A stretch of DNA of 64,000 bases. Origin: Allacma fusca (taxonomy: Eukaryota; Arthropoda; Collembola; Symphypleona; Sminthuridae). Shown here in pieces: positions 1 to 7,523 of this stretch. The stretch is taken from assembly GCA_947179485.1 (NCBI GenBank), contig OX359247.1, forward strand, positions 51,867,131 through 51,931,130. Direction: 5' to 3'. The number at the start of each line of letters is the position of its first letter. Within the stretch, counting starts at the first letter, position 1. The translations under genes and the position numbers were made by a program. The notes beneath the pieces were generated by a model. That model saw only the letters and a list, made by a program, of their open reading frames with translations. It did not search any database and had not been told where the DNA came from.

Positions 1-2
1 GC

Positions 3-1253
3 AAAGAAACCCTTTATGAATTTACCGAGAAATTTAATAACGGTGTTGGCAAACTAATCAACGTCTTGATAGCTCAAACATATGTTGATGCAGACGGGAA
101 AAAGTTTGTACCAACATTGTATGTTAAAAATCAAGACACTGCTAGTTGGGTTCTATTTTCAAACGCTTTTGCATCTTTATTCGGCTTCAATCGGAGAAGC
201 TTCTTTGAGGGTGCTTATGTGGGAAGTACTGTAATCGATCAATCAATGTTCGATCGATATACAAACGATGCAGACTTTTCTGTTAGAACGTTCAAAAAAA
301 ATGGAGAATACAATAGGAACTTTATTATGATAGATCAGCAATTTAGCTCTCTTTTTGCGTTTCATAAAAACCTTAACGAACAATTCAAACCCTTCTTCGC
401 CAGACTCACATCTGTGCTAGGTAAACGAGGGCTGAATGTAATGTTTTCCTTCGACACGGAAAACAAATGTACAATGATTGTTAGCCTTCCCACATCTAAC
501 CCCCTGAATTACATAATACTCCCTCAGGAGTTACTGGACAGCCTCGGTTTCAATAATGACCGATTTTATTTTGGCACTAAATACACCTCGGATACTCCGT
601 TTAACAGTACCGCTTTCGATAACATTATCCCACTTAAGAATCGTTTCATTAATGCTCGGTACTTTTCACTGCAATTTTTGGCCATGAAAGAGCCTAAATC
701 GCAAAGCATTGGCGACGTATTTACGGAATTGAATAACACATTCATTGATCAGCACCACGATCAGTTCCCTATCCAATTCTCATACGATGATGGAGAAATA
801 ATTCTCAATGAAATACCGCCTGACGTCACAATCCAGCTGCCAGCCGACTTACGAAACTACTTTGGGCTTCCCATTGAAGCAGAATTTAAGAGAAATAGTA
901 GGTTTCCCGCTCGGAAAATGATTGTGGAGCAGGAAGAAGAAATTGAATGGGAAGAAGAGCATGAAGGAGATGCGGACATTCTTGGGAGTAAGAAAAGGTT
1001 TCTGGTACTGTCAAATATAATTGAAAATCAGACATATGAAGGACAAAAAGTTCCCATTCTACGAGAACTGAATTTCAACGAGGACTATAATAATGAAACT
1101 GAGGTTAATTTTAACCCAGTCATATATTTACCCCTAAGGAATAAACAAGTCACGGAGGCTCGCATAAATTTTGTCGACGAGAATCTAAAACCTATTGATT
1201 TTGGAGACGCTGAAACGGCAGTAACTCTCCATTTCAAACCAAAATATGCGTAA
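3..1253 (+). CDS. Penton/minor-capsid-like protein of a Polinton-type element (5' end cut by window edge)
   Basis: The frame is open from the first bases of the window, so the true start lies to the left; the first in-window start-like codon (TTG at 66) is not the real start. About 416 codons are visible, without introns. Three segments share a pattern of aromatic or Leu-Pro residues ending in LGF/FGL-type turns (SLFGF, LLDSLGF, YFGLP). A strongly acidic stretch (EQEEEIEWEEE) lies at about two thirds of the length. The C-terminal part, with VPILRELNF followed by TLHFKPKYA, resembles the uncharacterised protein that sits beside F54H12.2-type capsid genes in animal Mavericks. A penton or minor capsid role is inferred from that position and pattern, not shown. 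The stop overlaps the next gene's start by 8 bases. The coding region is secure; the function is moderate. Confidence 0.6.
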   Translation, partial: KETLYEFTEKFNNGVGKLINVLIAQTYVDADGKKFVPTLYVKNQDTASWVLFSNAFASLFGFNRRSFFEGAYVGSTVIDQSMFDRYTNDADFSVRTFKKNGEYNRNFIMIDQQFSSLFAFHKNLNEQFKPFFARLTSVLGKRGLNVMFSFDTENKCTMIVSLPTSNPLNYIILPQELLDSLGFNNDRFYFGTKYTSDTPFNSTAFDNIIPLKNRFINARYFSLQFLAMKEPKSQSIGDVFTELNNTFIDQHHDQFPIQFSYDDGEIILNEIPPDVTIQLPADLRNYFGLPIEAEFKRNSRFPARKMIVEQEEEIEWEEEHEGDADILGSKKRFLVLSNIIENQTYEGQKVPILRELNFNEDYNNETEVNFNPVIYLPLRNKQVTEARINFVDENLKPIDFGDAETAVTLHFKPKYA

Positions 1254-1605
1254 GGTTCTCTGTGACGAAAAGGCTTGTGTCCTTGAACCAGGGCATCAGA
1301 CACAAACAGGAAGTGGAGGCGAGAACACCTTTACATATATGGCTTCTCAAGGTTTAAACCCTGAAGCATCATCTTATCTAATTCCGCTTAAAAGTGCTGG
1401 AACATCAGCAGCAACAAAAAAGCGAACTCGTTCACAGACAGGCGGGGGATTTAAACGAACGTCAAAAAACGTCCAAGCCGGTGCCGGAAAAAGGCGACGC
1501 CGGAAGCATAGAGTTTCGTCTAAGAGAAGTGGGAGAAAACGTATTCAAATTGGGTTTGGGAGGAAAACAGGAAAGAGGCGCTGCGTCAGACGCAAATCTG
1601 GTTAA
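1246..1605 (+). CDS. Small, highly basic core-like protein (119 aa)
   Basis: ATG at 1246 lies inside the last codons of the preceding gene in another frame. The N-terminal half is neutral and rich in Gly, Ser and Thr. The C-terminal half is packed with Arg and Lys, including KRRRRKHR near residue 78 and repeated GRK/GKR steps up to the end. This composition suits a DNA-condensing virion core peptide, as in adenovirus-like virions, or a nuclear-targeted packaging protein. No enzymatic motif is visible. Its position between two capsid-type genes supports a virion role. A second frame (1394-1618) is also open but its composition looks like an overlap shadow. The function is inferred from charge and context only. 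Confidence 0.6.
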   Translation: MRKVLCDEKACVLEPGHQTQTGSGGENTFTYMASQGLNPEASSYLIPLKSAGTSAATKKRTRSQTGGGFKRTSKNVQAGAGKRRRRKHRVSSKRSGRKRIQIGFGRKTGKRRCVRRKSG

Positions 1606-1608
1606 AAT

Positions 1609-2997
1609 ATGGATGTAAACTCTGTCTTTGAGGAAAAACCCACGGTATACGAGGGATCCCAACAGAGTGCACGAAGTGAGGTGCAGCTATTTGATTTGCC
1701 TCCTACTGATCTAACTACACAACTGAGTTCAGATTACACTCAAGCGTATCCCCTTGTTTCTATAAAGGAAAACTACAACCCGTTAGAATTTTCTATACAA
1801 CTTGATACCTCAGGGTACTACGACCCATCTGACTCATTTCTAGCATTAACATGCCGAATTGTTAAGCAGGACGGAACACTATGTGACGATAATGATATCG
1901 TCGCACCGTCAAATCTTTTTTTCCAGACAATGTTTTCTAATCTGGAAATTTATTTGAACGGGCAACTGGTCTCCGACTCGGGAAACTATTACTCCCAAAT
2001 TGCTTATTTGCAACGATTACTTGCTTCTAGCCCAAATGAGAAACAAGGTAAACTTCTGAATGAATTTTATTACCCTGACGAAAAGCCCGAGGCATACACT
2101 GCTTCAGACCCAGGATTTGCCAAGAGATATGAGAAGACAAAAAAGTCGCAATCATTCACAATGATAGGGCAACTTGTTGCCAACATATTCAACCAACCGA
2201 GATTTCTTCCAGCAGGAACAGAAATCCGGATTTTATTGCGCAGGAATTTGCCCGAGCTTTGCCTAACCGCAGCCTATGATACCAAAACTGGTTTCAACGG
2301 CTGTCCTTATTCCTATCAAATAACTAATGCTACGTTCTTCGCCTCTAAAAAGGTCATTTCAAAACCTATTGTTGATGCCCACAGACACCAACTTTCACTT
2401 GGGAGAACTTTTAAATATCCTACTACGGAGGTCGAGCTAAAGACGTTCACCATTGCTCAGGGCCTTACAAGCATAACTACAGATTCTGTTGTTATTGGCA
2501 AAATTCCTCGCATACTTGTCGTCGGACTTGTTTCCAGCACATCCTTTCTCGGGAAACTATCTAAATCCCCATTTAACTACGTGGATAAAAACATTTGTGA
2601 GCTCGGATTCACCTGGAACGGTGAAACAGTGGAGCACAGAGTGTTCCCCTTCAACTTTAGAAAAAGCTCAACTGCAAAAGTGAATGGCAAGGATGTCATA
2701 GTGTGGAGTGGAGTCGACGACTACTTACTAGCTGTACGTAGCCTTGAAAAAACGGCAAGTAATCCTTCTTTAGGGAACGGGATTAATAGAGATAATTACA
2801 GATTAGGGAACGTTTTAACAGCGGTTGAGCTACTACCTAACAGTGGAAATGCATTGAGTGTCAACCGAAGAGGGCAAATTAAGGTGCAGCTGAAGTTTCG
2901 AGAACCCTTGGACGAGCCAATTAACGTAGTAATTTATGCTCAATATCAGTCCATCATAGAAATCGACTCAAACAAACAAATTATTTTCGACCATTAA
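1609..2997 (+). CDS. Major capsid-like protein (F54H12.2 family, Polinton/Maverick)
   Basis: A single uninterrupted 462-codon reading frame starts 3 bases after the previous stop. Near residue 21 it has SARSEVQLFDLPPT, the opening I associate with the F54H12.2-like family carried by animal Mavericks. The family features seen next are a proline-acidic linker, a Phe/Tyr-rich beta pattern, LEIYLNGQLVSDSGNYY in the first third, and an ending around IEIDSNKQIIF. Length fits the family (about 450-500). Polinton capsid proteins are predicted double jelly-roll hexon-like proteins; the strand-rich pattern here agrees but was not modelled. No frameshift or stop interrupts it, so the gene may be recent or still constrained. 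It is followed within 2 bases by the protease gene. The alternative is a domesticated capsid relative without the rest of the element, which the neighbours argue against. Confidence 0.72.
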   Translation: MDVNSVFEEKPTVYEGSQQSARSEVQLFDLPPTDLTTQLSSDYTQAYPLVSIKENYNPLEFSIQLDTSGYYDPSDSFLALTCRIVKQDGTLCDDNDIVAPSNLFFQTMFSNLEIYLNGQLVSDSGNYYSQIAYLQRLLASSPNEKQGKLLNEFYYPDEKPEAYTASDPGFAKRYEKTKKSQSFTMIGQLVANIFNQPRFLPAGTEIRILLRRNLPELCLTAAYDTKTGFNGCPYSYQITNATFFASKKVISKPIVDAHRHQLSLGRTFKYPTTEVELKTFTIAQGLTSITTDSVVIGKIPRILVVGLVSSTSFLGKLSKSPFNYVDKNICELGFTWNGETVEHRVFPFNFRKSSTAKVNGKDVIVWSGVDDYLLAVRSLEKTASNPSLGNGINRDNYRLGNVLTAVELLPNSGNALSVNRRGQIKVQLKFREPLDEPINVVIYAQYQSIIEIDSNKQIIFDH

Positions 2998-2998
2998 A

Positions 2999-3535
2999 AT
3001 GAATACTCATTCTCTGATGGAGGGACTTCGGTTGTTATTATCTACACGTAACACCAAAGTTCAATACTTTGTTGTACCCGCTGATAGACTACATGATCAG
3101 AAAATTACAACGTATCCTTGTGTAGCAATAGTGAATACTGATCTAGCTCAAGATAGAGGAACTCACTGGATTGCTTACTTCATTACATCTGAGAATTCCT
3201 ACGAATACTTTGATTCATTTGGGAAGCCGAGAAAAAGCTACAAGAACCTACAACGGCCTGCTGGGAAACTTCTGAAGGAAAATTGCTTGCCACTGCAAGG
3301 CCCATATACTGATGTGTGTGGACATTTCTGCCTATACTTCTCCTACCTGAGGTCTATAGGAATTTCGTACGAAAAATTTTTACGTCTGTTTCAATCTAAT
3401 TTTTCGAGCAACGAAAATTTTGTGAGGAACTTTGTTCGCAACATTCCGAATTTGAAAGAAAATGGTCTTTACAATGACGAACATAAAGTTCAGTGCTGCT
3501 TTCCTCGTTCTAGAATGAAAGCAAACAATCTTTGA
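2999..3535 (+). CDS. Adenain-type (C5/ULP1-like) maturation cysteine protease
   Basis: 178 codons, ATG one base after the capsid stop. The catalytic arrangement of adenovirus-type proteases is visible in order: His56 in THWIAYF, an acidic residue at Asp72 in YFDSFG, the oxyanion-hole Gln100 in LPLQGP, and the nucleophile Cys107 in VCGHFC. The Gln-to-Cys spacing of seven is that of adenain. Family members cleave capsid and core precursors during virion maturation; Polintons encode one. The length (178) is slightly shorter than adenain (about 204) and the gene seems complete. All catalytic positions are intact, so it is not obviously decayed. The precise substrate is unknown; the capsid and core proteins just upstream are natural candidates. 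Confidence 0.82.
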   Translation: MNTHSLMEGLRLLLSTRNTKVQYFVVPADRLHDQKITTYPCVAIVNTDLAQDRGTHWIAYFITSENSYEYFDSFGKPRKSYKNLQRPAGKLLKENCLPLQGPYTDVCGHFCLYFSYLRSIGISYEKFLRLFQSNFSSNENFVRNFVRNIPNLKENGLYNDEHKVQCCFPRSRMKANNL

Positions 3536-3770
3536 GATGCAAATTTTAAAGCCATATAATATTAGCAGTTAAGGATGAGGTGTAAATAAAAATTACCGTA
3601 ATAATGTAAATAAAAATATTGCCAGGGTAATGTAAACAAAAATATTACCATTATAATGTAAAGAAAATATGTCCATGATAATAAAGAGTTTTGTGGTGGT
3701 GGTGGTGAAAATATCGCGGTAATTAATTCGCATTTACAAAATTTATACATTAGTTTATTCAGTACAATAT
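3536..3770. repeat. Short AT-rich tandem repeat between convergent genes, with polyA signals for both
   Basis: This 235-base gap separates the protease stop from the helicase stop. From about 3575 to 3675 it holds roughly three imperfect units of about 26 bases built on 'aataatgtaaataaaaatatt', so AATAAA-like hexamers recur (first at 3585-3590). On the other strand TTTATT at 3754-3759 gives an AATAAA just after the helicase stop. A short GGT run (about 3693-3706) follows. A shared bidirectional transcript end is the simplest reading. Confidence 0.55.
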
Positions 3771-5309
3771 TCACATAATACATTTTTTAGCAAGAAATGC
3801 TGCTATGTTGGGGTGATTACCCTTATTTTCTAGAGCTATAAGCCGCCTCTCTTCGAATTGAACGAGCCGGGACCTTCTACCATCATATGTAAATCTATCA
3901 TCTCTAAATATTTCGTCCAGGATCATTAATTGATCAGGGTCGTGCACTCTGCTCAAAGCAACATAGTCCATACCAGGCGAGTTTTGCCTCGAACCCAGGA
4001 AAATTGCAATTGAACTGACATTGAGACCCACTACTTTATAAATCGGTATCCCATAGCATAAACGCAAGGGATACACATCGAACTGCCTTACATGCTTGTC
4101 CAGCGGGTTGTATTCACTGTACTTAAATACAGGAATGCCCTTATTTCCCCGACGACTGGTATACTGGTGAGCTCCTGTATATTGAGGAAAGTCGACAAGT
4201 ATGCACAGTGGCATGATCTTGTCCTGATGGGTATTGAAAATAATATCTGTCACTCTCCCGCAACTCCCGTTACACAACCCCCAAGGAATCATGATATTCT
4301 TTAGCAGTACGACAGGGCATCCGACAGCAATGTTTAATGTTTCAAACCCATTTGGAATAGAAACAATTTGGTCTTGCTGAAATTGTTTCTTGAGCATATA
4401 TTCATTGTGGTTACACGCCTGGAAGCGACGAGGAAAAACGTGAAGACTGAATTGGAGCCTTTTTTGATCTTCTGCACTTAACTTGGACTTCATTCTTGAC
4501 CGCAAGAATAACACATCTTGCCCTGTTACTTCGTTTTTTCTTATGCGTTCCAGAAAATGCAGATACTCCGTCTGAGGTATTTGACAACCAACTTGACGAA
4601 ATATTGTTTTTAGAACAAAGACATTAGTGAATAAGTTGTACAACTCGTAACCCCTCTTGCAATATGGGAATTCGCTTGACGGGGTTGAATTAAAGAGAGG
4701 TGAGTCACCTATAGGCCCAATTTGAAAAATGTCTCCAAGAAGACAGACGGATCTTCCGGCAAAGGGCTTCTCACTGTTTGAAGGATCATACTTTTTCAAC
4801 AGTTGGTCAATGGTGTATAAACATCTTGACCCCACATTTGAAAATTCGTCAATTAATATAAACTTAATTTTCCCGAGTGCCTTTGCTCTCCTAGAGCGTA
4901 TATCTACTGCACGAATGAAAGCTTCTAAATCTTCCTCCTTGCAGTTAATTGGCAAGCCTATTGCAGAATGAAGAGTTCGTCCTTGCAAGTTAAATGCCGA
5001 CACACCTGTGTATGCACAAACAATAAATGAAAATTGTTTGTTCCTGACTGCACATTTTTCTAGCATATACTTTAGGTAATGGCACAAAACACTTTTGCCA
5101 GTGTTACAGCCGCCAGTAATTAGAAGTCTTAAAGGATTCTGAAACTGCTCAATGACCGACTGCTGGGCATGCTTTTCAACAAGATCAACAACTTGTCTTT
5201 GTTGAAGTGTTAAATCTTCAAAAGGAATGCTAGGTGGGGTGGTACAGGTGGGAATCCATCCCAACTTCCACATATCAAAAATATTTTTATTGAGCACAAA
5301 GTTACTCAT
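3771..5309 (-). CDS. Pif1-like superfamily 1 DNA helicase (512 aa)
   Basis: Intronless, ATG at 5309. Helicase motifs in order: Walker A GGCNTGKS at residues 66-73; motif Ia AYTGVSAFNLQGRTLHS at about 99-115; Walker B LIDEFSNVG at 152-160; motif III LLGDIFQIGPI at 190-200; motif IV LKTIFRQ at 233-239; motif V region YGIPIYKVVGLNV at about 419-431; motif VI MDYVALSRV at 447-455. These are the Pif1/RRM3 set. It lacks the long N-terminal region of cellular Pif1 and is compact. Family members are 5'-3' DNA helicases. Its antisense position between capsid-type genes and the orphan at 5599 suggests it belongs to the element and serves its replication. Cellular Pif1 genes usually have introns; this one has none. 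The alternative is a Helitron-derived helicase, but no Rep domain is present. Confidence 0.8.
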   Translation of the reverse strand: MSNFVLNKNIFDMWKLGWIPTCTTPPSIPFEDLTLQQRQVVDLVEKHAQQSVIEQFQNPLRLLITGGCNTGKSVLCHYLKYMLEKCAVRNKQFSFIVCAYTGVSAFNLQGRTLHSAIGLPINCKEEDLEAFIRAVDIRSRRAKALGKIKFILIDEFSNVGSRCLYTIDQLLKKYDPSNSEKPFAGRSVCLLGDIFQIGPIGDSPLFNSTPSSEFPYCKRGYELYNLFTNVFVLKTIFRQVGCQIPQTEYLHFLERIRKNEVTGQDVLFLRSRMKSKLSAEDQKRLQFSLHVFPRRFQACNHNEYMLKKQFQQDQIVSIPNGFETLNIAVGCPVVLLKNIMIPWGLCNGSCGRVTDIIFNTHQDKIMPLCILVDFPQYTGAHQYTSRRGNKGIPVFKYSEYNPLDKHVRQFDVYPLRLCYGIPIYKVVGLNVSSIAIFLGSRQNSPGMDYVALSRVHDPDQLMILDEIFRDDRFTYDGRRSRLVQFEERRLIALENKGNHPNIAAFLAKKCIM

Positions 5310-5513
5310 TTTGGTTCACTGAGATATTTTCACACACTACTCCGTATTGAAGGAGGGATGGAAAGGAGAAAAGAAAATAATTTATTCATACAAATATCGC
5401 ATACTGATTTTCTTGTTTTATCTCGGACGAATTTCTACATTTGGTGAATATCTCCCATACAGAAAATCCTGAGGGCAAGCTGAACCGAGAAAGCTGGTGA
5501 CTCATTCGGCTGG

Positions 5514-5521
5514 TATATAAA
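5514..5521 (+). promoter_or_regulatory. TATA box for the orphan gene at 5599
   Basis: TATATAAA lies about 78-85 bases before the ATG at 5599, placing a transcription start about 30 bases downstream of it and leaving a 5' leader of roughly 50 bases. The 289-base gap 5310-5598 must also carry the promoter of the divergent helicase gene, for which I see no clear TATA motif. Confidence 0.55.
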
Positions 5522-5598
5522 CTCGAAACAATATACGGAAGTCCACACTTTCTCAAACTATTTGCTCTTATTCACCTTACAAGTGAAATATTTCAAAT

Positions 5599-6309
5599 AT
5601 GAAAAAGTTTAATCTTTCTCAGCGTTTTACAAAAAGTGAAAGTGGGCAAGCATCTAGTGAGGCAGAGAGATTTCGCCCAAAGCTGAAACCATTTGACGCC
5701 TCAAAGTCTTTTAAGCCGGAGCAAGTACCGGCTAGTCATGAGTCGCCATTCACCTGGGATTTTTTTGAGAAAAGCAAAGAGTCATACTTTATTGATTCTG
5801 AAATTCTAGCACGTATGGCTTTCAACTCCCGCCATCGCTGCAACTTTATTCACCTTGGACGAAACAATAAAACGGGAAGTGTCACTACCATCAACTTTAG
5901 CGAACACGAGGGACGGCAGCTGCTTACATTCCTCGGCCCCATTCTTGACCAGTTAAATCGGCATCCCCTACCTGGGCAAAATTTTGAGGACCTCATCCCT
6001 TTTTTTGAGAAAAGGCCATCCCGTGCACTAGATCACCCGGACTTACTAAAGCACAGTTTTTGGCATGAGCCAGACTTTGTGAGCTCGTCTGTTCGTGCCA
6101 GGCTGATTTACAACCGCATAAGAGGAGCATATGAACTACTCCTCAATCGGGGCATAAGTGATGCTTTGGCAGTCAAGTACAAGACCTGGCTGGGCCCCAC
6201 CTTGACATTCAACTTGCAGGCCATGCGAAACCTCGAATCATTCGTGTTCGAGTTTGCTGCCGCAGATGATACCGAAGATGAAGAGAAAGAGCTGATGATT
6301 GACTATTAG
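5599..6309 (+). CDS. Orphan 236-residue protein of the element
   Basis: I do not recognise this protein. It is intronless, starts at the first ATG after a TATA box, and is followed by a polyA signal. The N-terminus (about 55 residues) is Lys/Ser/Pro-rich and probably disordered. The middle is a globular, aromatic-rich region with charged helices (WDFFEKSKESYFIDSEILAR, HRCNFIHLGRNNKTGSVTTI). The last 15 residues are acidic (DDTEDEEKELMIDY). There is no signal peptide and no membrane segment. The FIHLG...TTINFSEHEGR portion alternates like a small beta sheet, which could suit nucleic-acid binding, but that is a guess. Position next to a helicase suggests a replication or structural accessory role for the element. 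Confidence 0.65.
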   Translation: MKKFNLSQRFTKSESGQASSEAERFRPKLKPFDASKSFKPEQVPASHESPFTWDFFEKSKESYFIDSEILARMAFNSRHRCNFIHLGRNNKTGSVTTINFSEHEGRQLLTFLGPILDQLNRHPLPGQNFEDLIPFFEKRPSRALDHPDLLKHSFWHEPDFVSSSVRARLIYNRIRGAYELLLNRGISDALAVKYKTWLGPTLTFNLQAMRNLESFVFEFAAADDTEDEEKELMIDY

Positions 6310-6401
6310 CTAGTCAGGGCATATGTACAGTTTTCGATTTAGAGCCCAAGATACATTTATCTCCTTACATGTAATGTATTTATATTTGTTTTGTGTATAC
6401 A

Positions 6402-6407
6402 AATAAA
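6402..6407 (+). terminator. PolyA signal of the 5599 gene
   Basis: AATAAA, 93 bases after the stop codon at 6307-6309. No competing hexamer is closer. Confidence 0.5.
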
Positions 6408-6463
6408 ATCTACGTTAGAAAACCCCACAATGCACGAGCATCTCCAAACAATCTCATGTTGCA

Positions 6464-6470
6464 TATTTAA
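6464..6470 (+). promoter_or_regulatory. TATA-like element before the small membrane-protein gene
   Basis: TATTTAA, about 140 bases upstream of the Kozak-like ATG (ACCATGG) at 6610. It lies just past the polyA signal of the previous gene. Weak on its own. Confidence 0.3.
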
Positions 6471-6609
6471 GCACGTACAAGATAAGGACTCACCCTAATG
6501 CGTAATATTTTCTCGAAGGGACTCAATCTCGTTTTCAGTACGTTTTGAGGTTGCATCATTTACACTACTTTTTTGGCTCATTTCATATTTCTACCCAACA
6601 TTTCGTACC

Positions 6610-7241
6610 ATGGAAGCAATTATTAATAGTAAGAAATCTTTAATTATCCACACATAAATTTATTTTGTTGCAATAGCGTGAATATTTACTTATTGCTCTG
6701 CCATCATATTCTCTTCTTGTGTGAATTAGTCTGCAACTACAGGGGCAGCTGCTATGACTGTATTCAGGGGGGAAGTTTTTATATTCAAACAATCCACCAG
6801 GCATTTTGCTGTGTGACCAACCCGGCGGTTATTGACGATCCGGTGAAAAGCATTTTTCGAACCGTGTCGGATTGCCCTGAACAAAATGCATTATTTGCAG
6901 GCGCCTATTGGGGTACCGCTTATTTGTATTCTGTTTTTATGCATATGCGGACAGTATAATAGAAACTATTAAGTGCAACAATATTTATTGCAGTGCTATT
7001 CCTGCTAGTGGTGTTGTCAGCTTTGATGGTCGTGATCATCATTTGGTGCCGGAAAAAGAGTTGGCGGGTGATGAGACAACCGGAGCAGACCGAGTCAGGA
7101 GGAGAGGAACTCGCTCTCGTCTCATACACAGGAATGGGTGAGAGTGTTGACAGCTCATTTATGTCAGAACCAGAATATGAGCAAGTGCCAGAGACTCGTC
7201 ATGAGGGTTTGTGTACATATGAGAATGTCCTTCTTGAGTGA
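6610..7241 (+). CDS. Cysteine-rich single-pass membrane protein with tyrosine-motif tail (149 aa, three exons)
   Basis: My exon model is 6610-6628, 6730-6912 and 6994-7241; phases close to 450 coding bases. The ATG has an ideal context (ACCATGG). Donors are GTAAGA (6629) and a weaker GTACCG (6913); acceptors end in TTAG and TTGCAG. The product has a cysteine-rich outer part (residues 7-55, with CNYRGSCYDC, FCC and DCPE), a hydrophobic span at about 68-86 (VLFLLVVLSALMVVIIIWC), a basic stop-transfer stretch, and a 60-residue tail with YEQV and YENV plus a final LLE. YENV fits the pYxN pattern bound by Grb2-type SH2 domains. Retaining 6678-6729 instead would add a hydrophobic leader but without an ATG, so the N-terminus is uncertain. 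I do not recognise the family. The two introns contrast with the intronless element genes to the left. Confidence 0.55.
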
Positions 7242-7374
7242 ATCCTCACACCCTCAATCCCCAACAATTACATATATACGTATATAAATTTTTGAATATA
7301 TTAATTCTGATGCATTTCGTTTATTCAATTTTCTTATTTTACGACAATTTTACGACAATGCCGTGTGTCTGTAG

Positions 7375-7380
7375 AATAAA
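7375..7380 (+). terminator. PolyA signal of the small membrane-protein gene
   Basis: AATAAA, 134 bases after the stop at 7241. Confidence 0.45.
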
Positions 7381-7523
7381 CTCCATTTGATTTTGATCGT
7401 ATGCAGAGTTTTTCCGACTTAATTTTTTCACTGGCTAGCTCACGTACTGTCTTGATCTGATCAGACTTTAGTTCCTTTCATACTTTCATCCTGAAAAGAC
7501 TAATATTTTTCTCAAACCCGAAA

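Noticed and set aside
1394-1618. Second open frame overlapping the basic core-like gene
   Set aside because: Fully explained as an overlap shadow of an Arg/Lys-rich gene; its product has no features.
6493-6580. 28-codon minus-strand frame with helical, charged composition
   Set aside because: Too short, no partner exon and no supporting signals.
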